This document shows, in pieces, positions 26,525 to 34,222 of a stretch of 64,000 nucleotides of DNA. How positions within the stretch are numbered: the stretch's first letter is position 1; each line of letters opens with the position of its first letter. Location of the stretch: contig NC_015717.1 in NCBI RefSeq assembly GCF_000253295.1, forward strand, positions 1,488,001 to 1,552,000, written 5' to 3'. The position numbers and the translations under genes were made by a program. The notes below the pieces were generated by a model that worked only from the letters and a program-made list of their open reading frames with translations, searched no databases and had not been told where the DNA came from. This DNA is from Hyphomicrobium sp. MC1 (GTDB lineage: Bacteria > Pseudomonadota > Alphaproteobacteria > Rhizobiales > Hyphomicrobiaceae).

Positions 26525-26902
26525 ATGGCTACCGTACTCCTCGTCATTCATTTGATGATCGCCGCGACGCTTGTCGGCGTGGTGTTGCTGCAGAAATCGG
26601 AGGGCGGTGCCCTCGGAATCGGCGGTGGCGGCGGTGGCGGCTTCCTGACGGGGCGGGGCACCGCCAATCTTCTGACGCGGACCACGGCAGGCCTTGCGGC
26701 AGCCTTCTTCACGACCAGCATCCTATTGACGTTGCTCGCTAATCATTCGTCGCCGCGCGGATCGGTGTTCGATTCGGTTCCCGGTGCGACGGCACCTGCG
26801 AACGGCTCGGCGCCTGCTGCCGGCAAGACCGAGCCGGGCCGCGGCGGTATTCTGGACAAGCTCGAACAGCCGCACGGGCCGCTCGTTCCGCAAAACCAGT
26901 AG
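26525..26902 (+). CDS. secG: Preprotein translocase subunit SecG
   Basis: This 125-residue inner-membrane protein is part of SecYEG. Two transmembrane helices (MATVLLVIHLMIAATLVGVV, about residues 1-20; and LAAAFFTTSILLTLLA, about residues 58-75) flank the family loop VVLLQKSEGGALGIG and GFLTGRGTANLLTRTT. The Pro/Ala/Gly-rich C-terminal tail is common in alphaproteobacterial SecG. It is followed by a lipoprotein gene and pyrG. Confidence 0.93.
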   Translation: MATVLLVIHLMIAATLVGVVLLQKSEGGALGIGGGGGGGFLTGRGTANLLTRTTAGLAAAFFTTSILLTLLANHSSPRGSVFDSVPGATAPANGSAPAAGKTEPGRGGILDKLEQPHGPLVPQNQ

Positions 26903-27008
26903 TTCGGTTTCTGCACGTTTTATGTGCGTGACTTGAGCCTATAGATCGCGAGGGTCTGGACCCTCGCAGTGTTCCCTGCGAATGTGCGCCGGTGTGGGGG
27001 ACTTGATC

Positions 27009-27593
27009 ATGGTAGATATAAGCATGGGCAGGCTTTCGGCTGTGCTGCGCGCTGCGCGGCTTTTTCCAGCTCTTGCGGTCGCGTCCGGCGTCATCGCGGC
27101 TCTCAGTCTTGGGGGATGCGGCTCGAGCTTGAGCGATCTCACTACAGCGTCGGTGACCAATTATGAGGCTGCGAACCTTTTTGCGCCGGCCGGATACAGC
27201 ATCTCGCAGAATTCCGATGGCAGTCTCCATGTCACCGCTGCCGGTTCGCCGAGCACGCCCGCTGACCGCCTGAATAAGATCGCGATGGCGGCGGCGGCCG
27301 ATTACGGGGACCAGCAGCACCAGAAAACGTTTACCGCGACGCCGCCGCAGACGACGTTCAAGTGCGGAAAAACAAAAACGACTGACAAAGGCAAGGTTAT
27401 CGACATCAAGCCGATCGACCTCCGGGTCGTTTCGATCGACGTGACCTACGGACGGGATGGGATTGCGCCCGCGGCTCGGAACTCGAAAGAGACGGCGGCG
27501 CAGCTCAAGTCCGAGCTGGCGTCCGAGACCGTTCCTCCCGACGTCCAGGCGGCCGCGACACAAGAGGTCGCCCAGCAGTGCGGACGGAGTTAG
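27009..27593 (+). CDS. Hypothetical lipoprotein
   Basis: This 194-residue protein has an N-terminal signal ending in a lipobox-like ALSLGGCGSS (cysteine near residue 38), so it is probably anchored in a membrane. The mature part has a Ser/Thr-rich spacer, a RLNKIAMAAAADYGD helix and two further cysteines (FKCGKTKT and QQCGRS at the end) that may form a disulphide. I know no function. The ATG at 27009 was chosen for GGGGGAC seven bases upstream. Confidence 0.7.
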   Translation: MVDISMGRLSAVLRAARLFPALAVASGVIAALSLGGCGSSLSDLTTASVTNYEAANLFAPAGYSISQNSDGSLHVTAAGSPSTPADRLNKIAMAAAADYGDQQHQKTFTATPPQTTFKCGKTKTTDKGKVIDIKPIDLRVVSIDVTYGRDGIAPAARNSKETAAQLKSELASETVPPDVQAAATQEVAQQCGRS

Positions 27594-27698
27594 AGTGGCC
27601 CGTTTGTTTCACTTCTGAGCGTTGCGACCTTTTCTATTGGTGAAGGTGCAAAAAAACCGCTTCCGAATCCGGGGGCGGGTGTGCCACAACCAAGGCCC

Positions 27699-29327
27699 AT
27701 GCAGCGGTATATCTTCATCACCGGCGGCGTGGTCTCCTCTCTCGGCAAAGGCCTAGCGTCCGCCGCTCTCGGCGCGCTTCTTCAGGCGCGTGGCTATTCG
27801 GTTCGGCTCAAGAAACTTGATCCCTATCTGAATGTCGATCCAGGGACCATGAGCCCCTATCAGCACGGCGAAGTGTTCGTCACGGACGATGGTGCCGAGA
27901 CGGACCTCGACCTTGGTCATTACGAACGTTTCACCGGCGTGCCGGCGAAGCGGTCGGACAATGTCACGACCGGTCGGATCTATCAGGACATTCTCGCGAA
28001 AGAGCGGCGCGGCGATTATCTCGGCGGCACCGTGCAGGTCATTCCGCACGTCACCGATGCGATCAAGAATTTCGTGCTGTCGGGGAACGAGGACGTCGAC
28101 TTCGTCCTAACGGAGATCGGCGGCACGGTCGGTGACATCGAAGGACTGCCGTTCTTCGAAGCCATCCGCCAGCTCGGTAACGAGCTGCCGCGCGGCGCGT
28201 CCGTCTTCATCCATCTGACGCTGATGCCGTACATCCCGTCGGCGGGCGAGCTGAAAACCAAGCCGACGCAGCACTCGGTCAAAGAATTGCGCTCGATCGG
28301 CATTCAGCCCGACATTCTGCTTTGCCGTTCGGACCGCGATATTCCGGTCGGTGAGAGGAAGAAGATCGCGCTGTTCTGTAACGTCCGGCCCGAGGCGGTC
28401 ATTCAGGCGCTCGACGTCGCGTCGATTTACGACGTGCCGCTAGCGTATCACCGTGAGGGCCTCGACCGCGAGGTGCTGCACGCGTTCGGCATCACCGGCG
28501 CGCCGAAACCTGATCTGGCGCGCTGGGAAACGATCTCCCGCGGCGTCGCCCAGCCCGAAGGCCAAGTGACGATTGCCATCGTCGGCAAGTACACCGGCCT
28601 CAAGGACGCGTACAAATCGTTGAACGAAGCGCTGGTGCACGGCGGCATCGCCAATCGCGTCAAGGTCAGGCTCGAATGGATCGAAAGCGAAATCTTCGAG
28701 AGTGAAGATCCCGCACCTTATCTCGAAGGCGTCCACGGCATTCTGGTGCCGGGCGGCTTCGGCGAGCGCGGCTCGGAAGGCAAGATCTTAGCGGCGAAGT
28801 TCGCGCGCGAGCGGCGTGTCCCGTATTTCGGCATCTGCTTCGGTATGCAGATGGCGTGCATCGAGGCGGCTCGTAATCTCGCGGGCATCAAGGATGCAAG
28901 CTCGACGGAATTCGGCGAAACCAAAGAGCCGGTCGTCGCGATGATGACGGAATGGATGCGCGGCAACGAGCTTGAGCAGCGCCGTCAGGGCGGCGAGCTC
29001 GGCGGCACGATGCGGCTCGGCGCGTACGAGGCGTTGCTTGCTGAAGGCAGCAAGATCGCGAGCATTTACAAGTCGAACGATATCTCGGAACGGCATCGCC
29101 ACCGCTACGAAGTCAATATGCGGTATCGCGCCGATCTGGAGAAGGCGGGCTTGCGCGTCGCCGGAACGTCGCCGGATGGATTGCTGCCGGAGACGGTCGA
29201 ATACCCGGACCATCCGTGGTTCATCGGCGTGCAGTATCACCCGGAGCTGAAGTCGCGGCCGTTTGAACCGCATCCGCTCTTTGCAAGCTTCATCAGTGCG
29301 GCGGTGGTGCAGAGCCGGTTGGTATAA
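27699..29327 (+). CDS. pyrG: CTP synthase
   Basis: This 542-residue enzyme makes CTP from UTP and glutamine. The amidoligase domain begins with MQRYIFITGGVVSSLGKGLA (P-loop), followed by KLDPYLNVDPGTMSPYQHGE. The C-terminal amidotransferase has PYFGICFGMQMACIEAARN with the nucleophile cysteine (about residue 390) and FIGVQYHPELKSRP with the catalytic His-Glu. The ATG at 27699 gives the usual N-terminus and length. A GTG at 27681 would add six residues. Confidence 0.97.
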   Translation: MQRYIFITGGVVSSLGKGLASAALGALLQARGYSVRLKKLDPYLNVDPGTMSPYQHGEVFVTDDGAETDLDLGHYERFTGVPAKRSDNVTTGRIYQDILAKERRGDYLGGTVQVIPHVTDAIKNFVLSGNEDVDFVLTEIGGTVGDIEGLPFFEAIRQLGNELPRGASVFIHLTLMPYIPSAGELKTKPTQHSVKELRSIGIQPDILLCRSDRDIPVGERKKIALFCNVRPEAVIQALDVASIYDVPLAYHREGLDREVLHAFGITGAPKPDLARWETISRGVAQPEGQVTIAIVGKYTGLKDAYKSLNEALVHGGIANRVKVRLEWIESEIFESEDPAPYLEGVHGILVPGGFGERGSEGKILAAKFARERRVPYFGICFGMQMACIEAARNLAGIKDASSTEFGETKEPVVAMMTEWMRGNELEQRRQGGELGGTMRLGAYEALLAEGSKIASIYKSNDISERHRHRYEVNMRYRADLEKAGLRVAGTSPDGLLPETVEYPDHPWFIGVQYHPELKSRPFEPHPLFASFISAAVVQSRLV

Positions 29328-29349
29328 AACATATCGAATTTCTTGTGAA

Positions 29350-29811
29350 TCAAATGCCACCTCTAAGGTCGGTATATAGGCTGAGGATCTCTTCGGCGGC
29401 GCGGTCAGCGTCAGGGGATTTCATTCTTATTTTTACTGGCTCTGTTCTAGAGTGAAATGCGTGACGCTCGAGATTGCTCATCAAGGACTGAAATTTTTCG
29501 CGTAAGCTCTCAGGCATGTCGTTATTGGATTGAAGAATTAGCAGGTGGGTGAACGCATGTCCGAGACGCTGATCCATTGGACCATCGCCCACTAGAGAGT
29601 AAAGGGCTTCCCACAATTTCTTCCGGCTGTAGCTATATTGCGAGCCAGCCTCCAGTCCACCATCTACTCGATCCTGGATGACGTTAGAAATGAAATTGGT
29701 AAGCGTGCGGCGTTCCGCGGCTGCCAAATCCTCTAAGCGCTTTCGTAATTTCGGCTCAAGCCTTAGCGGAAAAGGTGTTGGACGAGTGTCGGATTTTGAC
29801 TTGGTAGCCAT
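29350..29811 (-). CDS. Hypothetical protein with Arc-like ribbon-helix-helix N-terminus
   Basis: This 153-residue protein has a basic N-terminus and FPLRLEPKLRKRLEDLAAAE, followed by RRTLTNFISNVIQDRV. That is an Arc/MetJ ribbon-helix-helix pattern (about residues 14-50). The rest (WEALYSLVGDGPMDQRLGHA, LQSNNDMPESLREKFQSLMS) is alpha-helical and unrecognised. The local DNA is visibly more A+T-rich than its neighbours, which may indicate recent acquisition. It is probably a small DNA-binding regulator; its target is unknown. Confidence 0.6.
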   Translation of the reverse strand: MATKSKSDTRPTPFPLRLEPKLRKRLEDLAAAERRTLTNFISNVIQDRVDGGLEAGSQYSYSRKKLWEALYSLVGDGPMDQRLGHAFTHLLILQSNNDMPESLREKFQSLMSNLERHAFHSRTEPVKIRMKSPDADRAAEEILSLYTDLRGGI

Positions 29812-29864
29812 GAACGATGTGTCCTCTAAATGGATATCTTTGTGATCCTTTTGGACTCCATTGG

Positions 29865-31061
29865 CTATCTATGCATCTCCGCCGGAATGTTGTCAAGGTT
29901 ATTGAAAGCCGCCGCCAATGCTCGTGCGCCAGGCAATTGCGCTTCGCTTTCCATTTTGGCGTCAGTTGCCGCTAAGAGCTTCGCGACCGTGTTGTTGCGG
30001 ATGGCGACGGGGTTTCGCTCGTAGCCGCCCTGCTGGAAGAAGTTCGATGTTGGAACTTTCTTGCGCAGCGCGTCCGACATCGTGACCATGTCGAAGCCGT
30101 TGCCGTCGCCGGTCAGGTTCATCATTTCAAGCTCGGCGGCGGTGAGCGGCGCCGTATAACCCTTCCGTTTCGCGTAGTTGACCGACGTTAAAAGTTTATG
30201 GACCTGCAGCAGCGGTCCGACATCGACATCGAGAATGAGCGCGTGGATGGCCAGCCCCTTCGACGTGCGCGCAAGGCGGGCGTGGGCGGACCAGCGATCC
30301 GGTACGCTGCGGCTGAAGGCGATCATGCGTTTGAGGGTTGTGATCTTGTCCTCGATCATGGCCTGGCGCGGGCCGTTGGCGTCTCGCGCTTTTGCACGCA
30401 ACGCCGCGAGGATCTTGTCGCCCGCCTCCGCAAGCAGTTCGATGCTGTTGGTCGTGAGCAGCTGGTTGTAGCCGAGGGCGGTCGTGATAGCACGCGCGCC
30501 GGGGCGATCGTATTCGAGTCCTGCCTGCACGGCGTAGCCGCCGTTGCCGCCGGATTCGAAGGCGTATACTTTCACGCACTGCTCTGGCGTTAGGCCTGCC
30601 GCAAGCGCTGCGTGCGCGTAGGCGCGGCGGTAAGCATCGTCTGTTGATGGTTGGTCCGGCGTAAAGCCAAAGTATGCCTGCGCTTGTTCCAGGAAGTCGG
30701 CGGCGACGGGGACATATTCGCCTTCGGCGCGCGGGCTTTCAGGATTGATGGGCTTCGGCGGCCCGGTATAGTGCGGCGGCTGTTCGAGCACGTAATCGGC
30801 GGCAGTTGGTTGCTCGCCATTTCGCTGTTTGGCGATGCGCCGCTTCCGTTTGCTTTCGACGACCGTCCAGTAGGGATCGGCCAACTCGTCATAAGCCGCA
30901 CGCGCTGCTTTGTAGATTGCCAGCTTCTGCCGGTAATCGGCCATCTGCTGCGTGAGGTCGTCGGCGTGCGCGTTAAAGGGCACAGGGGAGAGCGCGACGA
31001 AAGCAACCGCAGCGCTCACGCTCGCGAATGCATTTCGAATTTTGGTCCGCAAGCTGCCCAT
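29865..31061 (-). CDS. Hypothetical exported protein with a possible lysozyme-like (transglycosylase) core
   Basis: This roughly 398-residue protein is exported by a signal peptide (GSLRTKIRNAFASVSAAVAF, cut near NAHADD). The middle region reads VYAFESGGNGGYAVQAGLEY, then ITTALGYNQLLTTNSIEL. The spacing of Glu-Ser, Gly-Tyr and Gly-Tyr-x-Gln recalls soluble lytic transglycosylases, but this is inference and no family is firmly recognised. A further conserved-looking block is LEMMNLTGDGNGFDMVTMSD. In-frame starts also exist at 31094 and 31142; 31061 gives the best signal peptide. It is divergent from the bactofilin gene. Confidence 0.6.
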   Translation of the reverse strand: MGSLRTKIRNAFASVSAAVAFVALSPVPFNAHADDLTQQMADYRQKLAIYKAARAAYDELADPYWTVVESKRKRRIAKQRNGEQPTAADYVLEQPPHYTGPPKPINPESPRAEGEYVPVAADFLEQAQAYFGFTPDQPSTDDAYRRAYAHAALAAGLTPEQCVKVYAFESGGNGGYAVQAGLEYDRPGARAITTALGYNQLLTTNSIELLAEAGDKILAALRAKARDANGPRQAMIEDKITTLKRMIAFSRSVPDRWSAHARLARTSKGLAIHALILDVDVGPLLQVHKLLTSVNYAKRKGYTAPLTAAELEMMNLTGDGNGFDMVTMSDALRKKVPTSNFFQQGGYERNPVAIRNNTVAKLLAATDAKMESEAQLPGARALAAAFNNLDNIPAEMHR

Positions 31062-31186
31062 CGTTCGCACCGTATGTGGATTTGCGCCGTTCATGCCCTC
31101 GTGCCGCTGCAATCGCGTGCCCTTCTTTTCCAAGCGGGACATGCCCTTTTCTTATGTTCAGAGTGGATCAATCCCAGGGGGTTTTT

Positions 31187-31678
31187 ATGTTCAGTCGCGA
31201 GTCACGAGCAGATACGCGTGCGGAAACGGCACGGCAAACGGCGACACCAGCGGCCCCGCCGCGATTTTCCGGACCGATGGGAATCGTGTCGAATAATCCG
31301 AGTCCAGGCTATTCATCCGTGTCCCCTGACCGGCCGACATCTATACTTGGGCCGGATATTTCGATCTTCGGGCAGCAGCTTATCTTAAAGACCAAAGGCT
31401 CGCTGCTGATTCAGGGCCACATCGAGGGCGACGTTCACGGTGAGTCTGTGACGGTTGATAATGGCGCACACGTCAAAGGTGTCATCACTGCGCGCACGAT
31501 TGCCATTCAGGGCGGCGTCAAAGGCGAACTAAAAGGCTCGAACGTCATTCTGCATGAGCATTCGGTGGTGGAAGCCAGCATTGTGCAGGAAAAGCTGACG
31601 ATCGCCGAGGGTGCGCACTTCGAAGGTAGCGTCAAGAAAGCGAAGGACGCCAGCGAAGTCACGCCCGATCTTTCGTAA
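31187..31678 (+). CDS. Bactofilin family cytoskeletal protein
   Basis: This 163-residue polymerising protein has a right-handed beta-helix core (about residues 50-145), seen as repeated short strands: GSLLIQGHIEGDVHGESVTV, NGAHVKGVITARTIAIQGGV, KGELKGSNVILHEHSVVEAS. The unstructured N-terminal 45 residues, rich in Pro, Ser and Arg, are usual. Bactofilins position peptidoglycan enzymes in stalked and budding alphaproteobacteria. The ATG at 31187 has AGGGGG upstream. It may share a promoter region with the divergent exported protein. Confidence 0.92.
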   Translation: MFSRESRADTRAETARQTATPAAPPRFSGPMGIVSNNPSPGYSSVSPDRPTSILGPDISIFGQQLILKTKGSLLIQGHIEGDVHGESVTVDNGAHVKGVITARTIAIQGGVKGELKGSNVILHEHSVVEASIVQEKLTIAEGAHFEGSVKKAKDASEVTPDLS

Positions 31679-31703
31679 TCGCGCGTTGCCTTGCGAAACA
31701 AAA

Positions 31704-31727
31704 ATCCCGGCGCATCGGCGCCGGGAT
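31704..31727. terminator. Bidirectional hairpin terminator after the bactofilin gene
   Basis: A perfect 10-bp stem (ATCCCGGCGC/GCGCCGGGAT) with the tetraloop ATCG is flanked by an A-run on the left. It separates the convergent bactofilin gene and the small membrane protein gene at 31762. On the minus strand the A-run becomes a T-run, the normal terminator form. Confidence 0.75.
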
Positions 31728-31761
31728 CGCATGTCGTACAATCGGTTTTCTCAGACGCGCG

Positions 31762-32016
31762 TTATGGCGTCGTTGCCGGAGCGGCTGGCGCAGCCGGAGC
31801 GGTGGCGGCAGGTGTCTCGGTCGTGACCGTCGTCACGTCGAGCGTCAGGATGCCGGTGTAGAGCAGGCCGCCGAAAACGATGGCGAATATGATTGCCGTC
31901 GCGAGAGCGTTCAGCACGCGGTTCGAGAACGAAACCAAGTTCCCCACGAGATCGAGGATGAATACGATCACTGCGCCGAGCAGAACGGGTTCCAGCCAAG
32001 GATATTTTTCGAACAT
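31762..32016 (-). CDS. Small hypothetical membrane protein
   Basis: This 84-residue protein (MFEKYPWLEPVLLGAVIVFI...) has two transmembrane helices at about residues 8-28 and 38-60. The Thr/Ala/Pro-rich tail (TAPAAPAAPATTP) is probably extracytoplasmic or disordered. The ATG at 32016 was chosen because GGTGAGG lies 8 bases upstream. The GTG five codons earlier is part of that ribosome binding site. Function is unknown. Confidence 0.65.
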   Translation of the reverse strand: MFEKYPWLEPVLLGAVIVFILDLVGNLVSFSNRVLNALATAIIFAIVFGGLLYTGILTLDVTTVTTETPAATAPAAPAAPATTP

Positions 32017-32433
32017 CTTCGTAGTCCTCACCTATTTATTTTTGCCGCCTCCCGAGTCGCGGCTTGCCGTGCAGCCTTACCATGTCTGATGCGCCGTCGA
32101 GGCGACAACGGGTTTTAATGGCATTGTGAGGGGTCCGCCTGACGCTCCAGGAGCACACCTGACTGTCTCCCTGTGGTTATCGGCGACGCGTTCAAACAAC
32201 CTCAAATAAGTCCGTTTGCAGGTCAGGGTTGTTGCAAAATCGCATTGCAGCGGTGACGCGAAATCGATTGCAGATTCAAAAGCTCAGCGAATGAAATGAT
32301 ATAACGCATCACCATTTCGTGATCACGAAAAGTTTGAGCGGCGTTAGCGAAAAGAGATTGGAATTTTGGCAGTTATCTAACTATGTGAGTTCGCAACAGG
32401 AACAAACCTGTCGGAATACGTGGAGGACACACC
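32017..32433. promoter_or_regulatory. Long intergenic region upstream of the solitary pqqA
   Basis: These 417 bases carry no convincing coding sequence. The region becomes A+T-rich towards pqqA, as expected for a promoter. A perfect 16-bp palindrome lies at 32315-32330, about 105 bases before the pqqA start. A GGAGGAC ribosome binding site lies at 32422-32428. Confidence 0.55.
32315..32330. promoter_or_regulatory. Candidate operator: perfect 16-bp palindrome TTTCGTGATCACGAAA
   Basis: The sequence TTTCGTGATCACGAAA is fully self-complementary and lies about 105 bases upstream of the pqqA start codon. Its size and symmetry suit a dimeric regulator. The regulator is not known, and no second copy was noticed near the pqqABCDE operon. 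Confidence 0.45.
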
Positions 32434-32523
32434 ATGAAGACCTGGACGAAGCCGGAAGTTCGCGAGCAGGAAGTTGGTCTGGAAGTTACGTCGTACCTTC
32501 CGGCTGAGATCGACCTGATCTAA
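32434..32523 (+). CDS. pqqA: Coenzyme PQQ precursor peptide PqqA (solitary copy)
   Basis: This 29-residue peptide is the substrate from which PQQ is made. PqqE joins the Glu and Tyr of the E-V-T-S-Y motif (Glu17, Tyr21), here in LEVTSYLPAEIDLI. A GGAGGACACACC precedes the ATG. The peptide is identical to the one encoded at 59986-60075 in front of pqqB, but seven codons differ synonymously (nine bases). No pqqB-E genes follow this copy. A hairpin terminator comes 23 bases after the stop, so it is a monocistronic gene. Confidence 0.95.
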   Translation: MKTWTKPEVREQEVGLEVTSYLPAEIDLI

Positions 32524-32546
32524 CGAATTCGAACCTTTTGGTTCCT

Positions 32547-32573
32547 AAAACGGCGGCCTTGGGTCGCCGTTTT
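32547..32573 (+). terminator. Rho-independent terminator of the solitary pqqA
   Basis: The stem AAAACGGCG (32547-32555)/CGCCGTTTT (32565-32573) is followed by further T. A smaller hairpin GAACC-TTTT-GGTTC lies just upstream at 32531-32544. Together they isolate pqqA from kdsA. Confidence 0.82.
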
Positions 32574-32635
32574 TGTTTTGGGGAACTCGGTGTCGGGGGT
32601 CGCGGACGGCCGTGTCGGCGGCTATAACCCTCGCC

Positions 32636-33502
32636 ATGACACAGCATGAGACCCTAAAGCCTGCTCGCGAGGTGCGCGTCAAAGATGTCCGCTTTGCGAA
32701 TGATGCGCCGATTGCGGTGCTCGCCGGGCCTTGCCAGATGGAGAGCCGGGCGCACGCGCTGGAGATGGCGGCGGCGCTAAGCGAAATCTCAAAGACGCTC
32801 GGAATCGGCCTCGTCTACAAATCGTCCTTCGACAAGGCCAATCGGACATCGCTGACGGGGCGGCGCGGCATCGGGCTTGAGGCTGCGTTGCCGGTCTTCG
32901 CTGAAATCCGCGAGACGTTCGGGCTGCCCGTCGTGACCGACGTGCATGAAGTTGGGCAATGCGCGGCTGTTGCCGAGGTGGTCGACGTCCTGCAGATCCC
33001 GGCATTCCTGTGCCGGCAGACGGACCTGCTCATCGCGGCAGCTAAGACCGGGCGTGTCGTCAAGATCAAGAAAGGGCAATTTCTCGCGCCCTGGGACATG
33101 AAGAATGTCGTCGCCAAGGTAACGGGCTCGGGCAATCCGAATGTTTTGGTGACGGAGCGCGGGTCGAGCTTCGGCTACAATACGCTCGTCGTCGATATGC
33201 GGGCACTGCCGCAAATGGCGGAAACCGGTGCTCCGGTCATTTTCGATGCGACCCATGCCGTGCAGCAGCCGGGCGGGCAGGGGACGTCGTCGGGCGGAGA
33301 TCGGCGGTTCGTGCCGGTGCTGGCGCGGGCTGCGGTGGCCGCGGGCGTTGCGGGGTTATTTATCGAGACGCACCAGGATCCGGATAAGGCGCCGTCCGAC
33401 GGCCCGAACATGGTTGCGCTCAAAGACTTCGGTGCGCTCATTGCCGAACTGCAGGCGATCGACAACATCGTCAAAGCACAAAAGGCCGCGAGCCAGACCT
33501 GA
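32636..33502 (+). CDS. kdsA: 3-deoxy-8-phosphooctulonate synthase (KDO-8-P synthase)
   Basis: This 288-residue TIM barrel condenses arabinose 5-phosphate and phosphoenolpyruvate for lipopolysaccharide core synthesis. Signature stretches are YKSSFDKANRTSLTGRRGIG, VVTDVHEVGQ, PAFLCRQTDLL, KKGQFLAPWDMKNVV and GLFIETHQDPDKAPSDGPN. In AGPCQMESR, near residue 34, a cysteine stands where the metal-independent E. coli enzyme has asparagine, so this is the metal-dependent class. The ATG at 32636 was chosen for the family N-terminus. Confidence 0.95.
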   Translation: MTQHETLKPAREVRVKDVRFANDAPIAVLAGPCQMESRAHALEMAAALSEISKTLGIGLVYKSSFDKANRTSLTGRRGIGLEAALPVFAEIRETFGLPVVTDVHEVGQCAAVAEVVDVLQIPAFLCRQTDLLIAAAKTGRVVKIKKGQFLAPWDMKNVVAKVTGSGNPNVLVTERGSSFGYNTLVVDMRALPQMAETGAPVIFDATHAVQQPGGQGTSSGGDRRFVPVLARAAVAAGVAGLFIETHQDPDKAPSDGPNMVALKDFGALIAELQAIDNIVKAQKAASQT

Positions 33503-33762
33503 AGCTCGCGCCCTTCTGTACGTGCCTAGCTCTTTTGGTTCCGCTCCAGCCGGTTCGGAGCACGACCAAAAGGCTTCGTGTGGTCTTGTCGTGTATCGAG
33601 TGACTTCCGTCCGTGCGCCCGGACGGCATGCTTTCTATGCGGGTCGTGACTTCAAGAGTGCTTCAAAGTCGTAGTGGCCTTGGGCATTTCCCTCTTGCCG
33701 CCGTTTCCGCACGAGCCGTCGCGATCGGCTTTTGCATCCGCATCGGCGAGAGTATTCGTTTT
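33503..33762. other. Gene-free interval with two hairpins
   Basis: These 260 bases between the ends of kdsA and a convergent small gene hold no convincing open frame. Two structures are visible. The first is a long hairpin at 33532-33572 (CTTTTGGT/ACCAAAAG outer stem, GCTCC/GGAGC inner stem). The second is CCGTCCG/CGGACGG at 33607-33626. Neither has a clean T-run. They may be a kdsA terminator or part of a small RNA. Confidence 0.4.
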
Positions 33763-34002
33763 TCAGGCTTTGGCGGACCAGAGCTCAGTAGCCAACGCAT
33801 TGACTTGAGCGGGGCTCGTGAGAGCGCCGAACTGTCCGTCCTTCGTGACCATGATGCCGGCAACGCAGGCATGCTGGGCGCAGGAAGACAGCGACGTTCG
33901 TCCGACGTTGATGGCGGCGATCGCCATCGACGTCATGAGCAGGCTCATCGTCGAAATGCAGGAGACGTAGGCAAGGGCACGCGAGACAAGTTCTTGGTGC
34001 AT
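33763..34002 (-). CDS. Small hypothetical membrane or exported protein
   Basis: This 79-residue protein has one hydrophobic segment (about residues 8-33, LAYVSCISTMSLLMTSMAIA) and three cysteines (SCIS, SSCAQHAC). The soluble tail is IMVTKDGQFGALTSPAQVNA. The ATG at 34002 was chosen because GTGAGG lies 7 bases upstream; the GTG four codons earlier is part of that site. No family is recognised. It is on the same strand as, and downstream of, the lut-like cluster, with a 220-base gap in which nothing else was seen. Confidence 0.5.
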   Translation of the reverse strand: MHQELVSRALAYVSCISTMSLLMTSMAIAAINVGRTSLSSCAQHACVAGIMVTKDGQFGALTSPAQVNALATELWSAKA

Positions 34003-34222
34003 GGTCAACCTCACAACGCGAGACTAGGGATGACGACACGTTTCACTTGCGGTGTTGGCTTCGGGGCCGGAACAGAACCGGCGGCGAGAGCCGATGTGTT
34101 GACAGTGCATCAACCTTGGTTAAGGACGCGTTAAGGCTAACGAAGCGTGAATAAAAAAATCGGGCGGCGCGTCACCCGCCGCGCCACCCGAATAGAGCCG
34201 TTGATGGTTGAAAACGAGCGCC

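Noticed and set aside
33503..33762. 6S or signal recognition particle RNA after kdsA
   Set aside because: The GGAAG-type SRP loop and the central 6S bubble were not found; only simple hairpins are visible.
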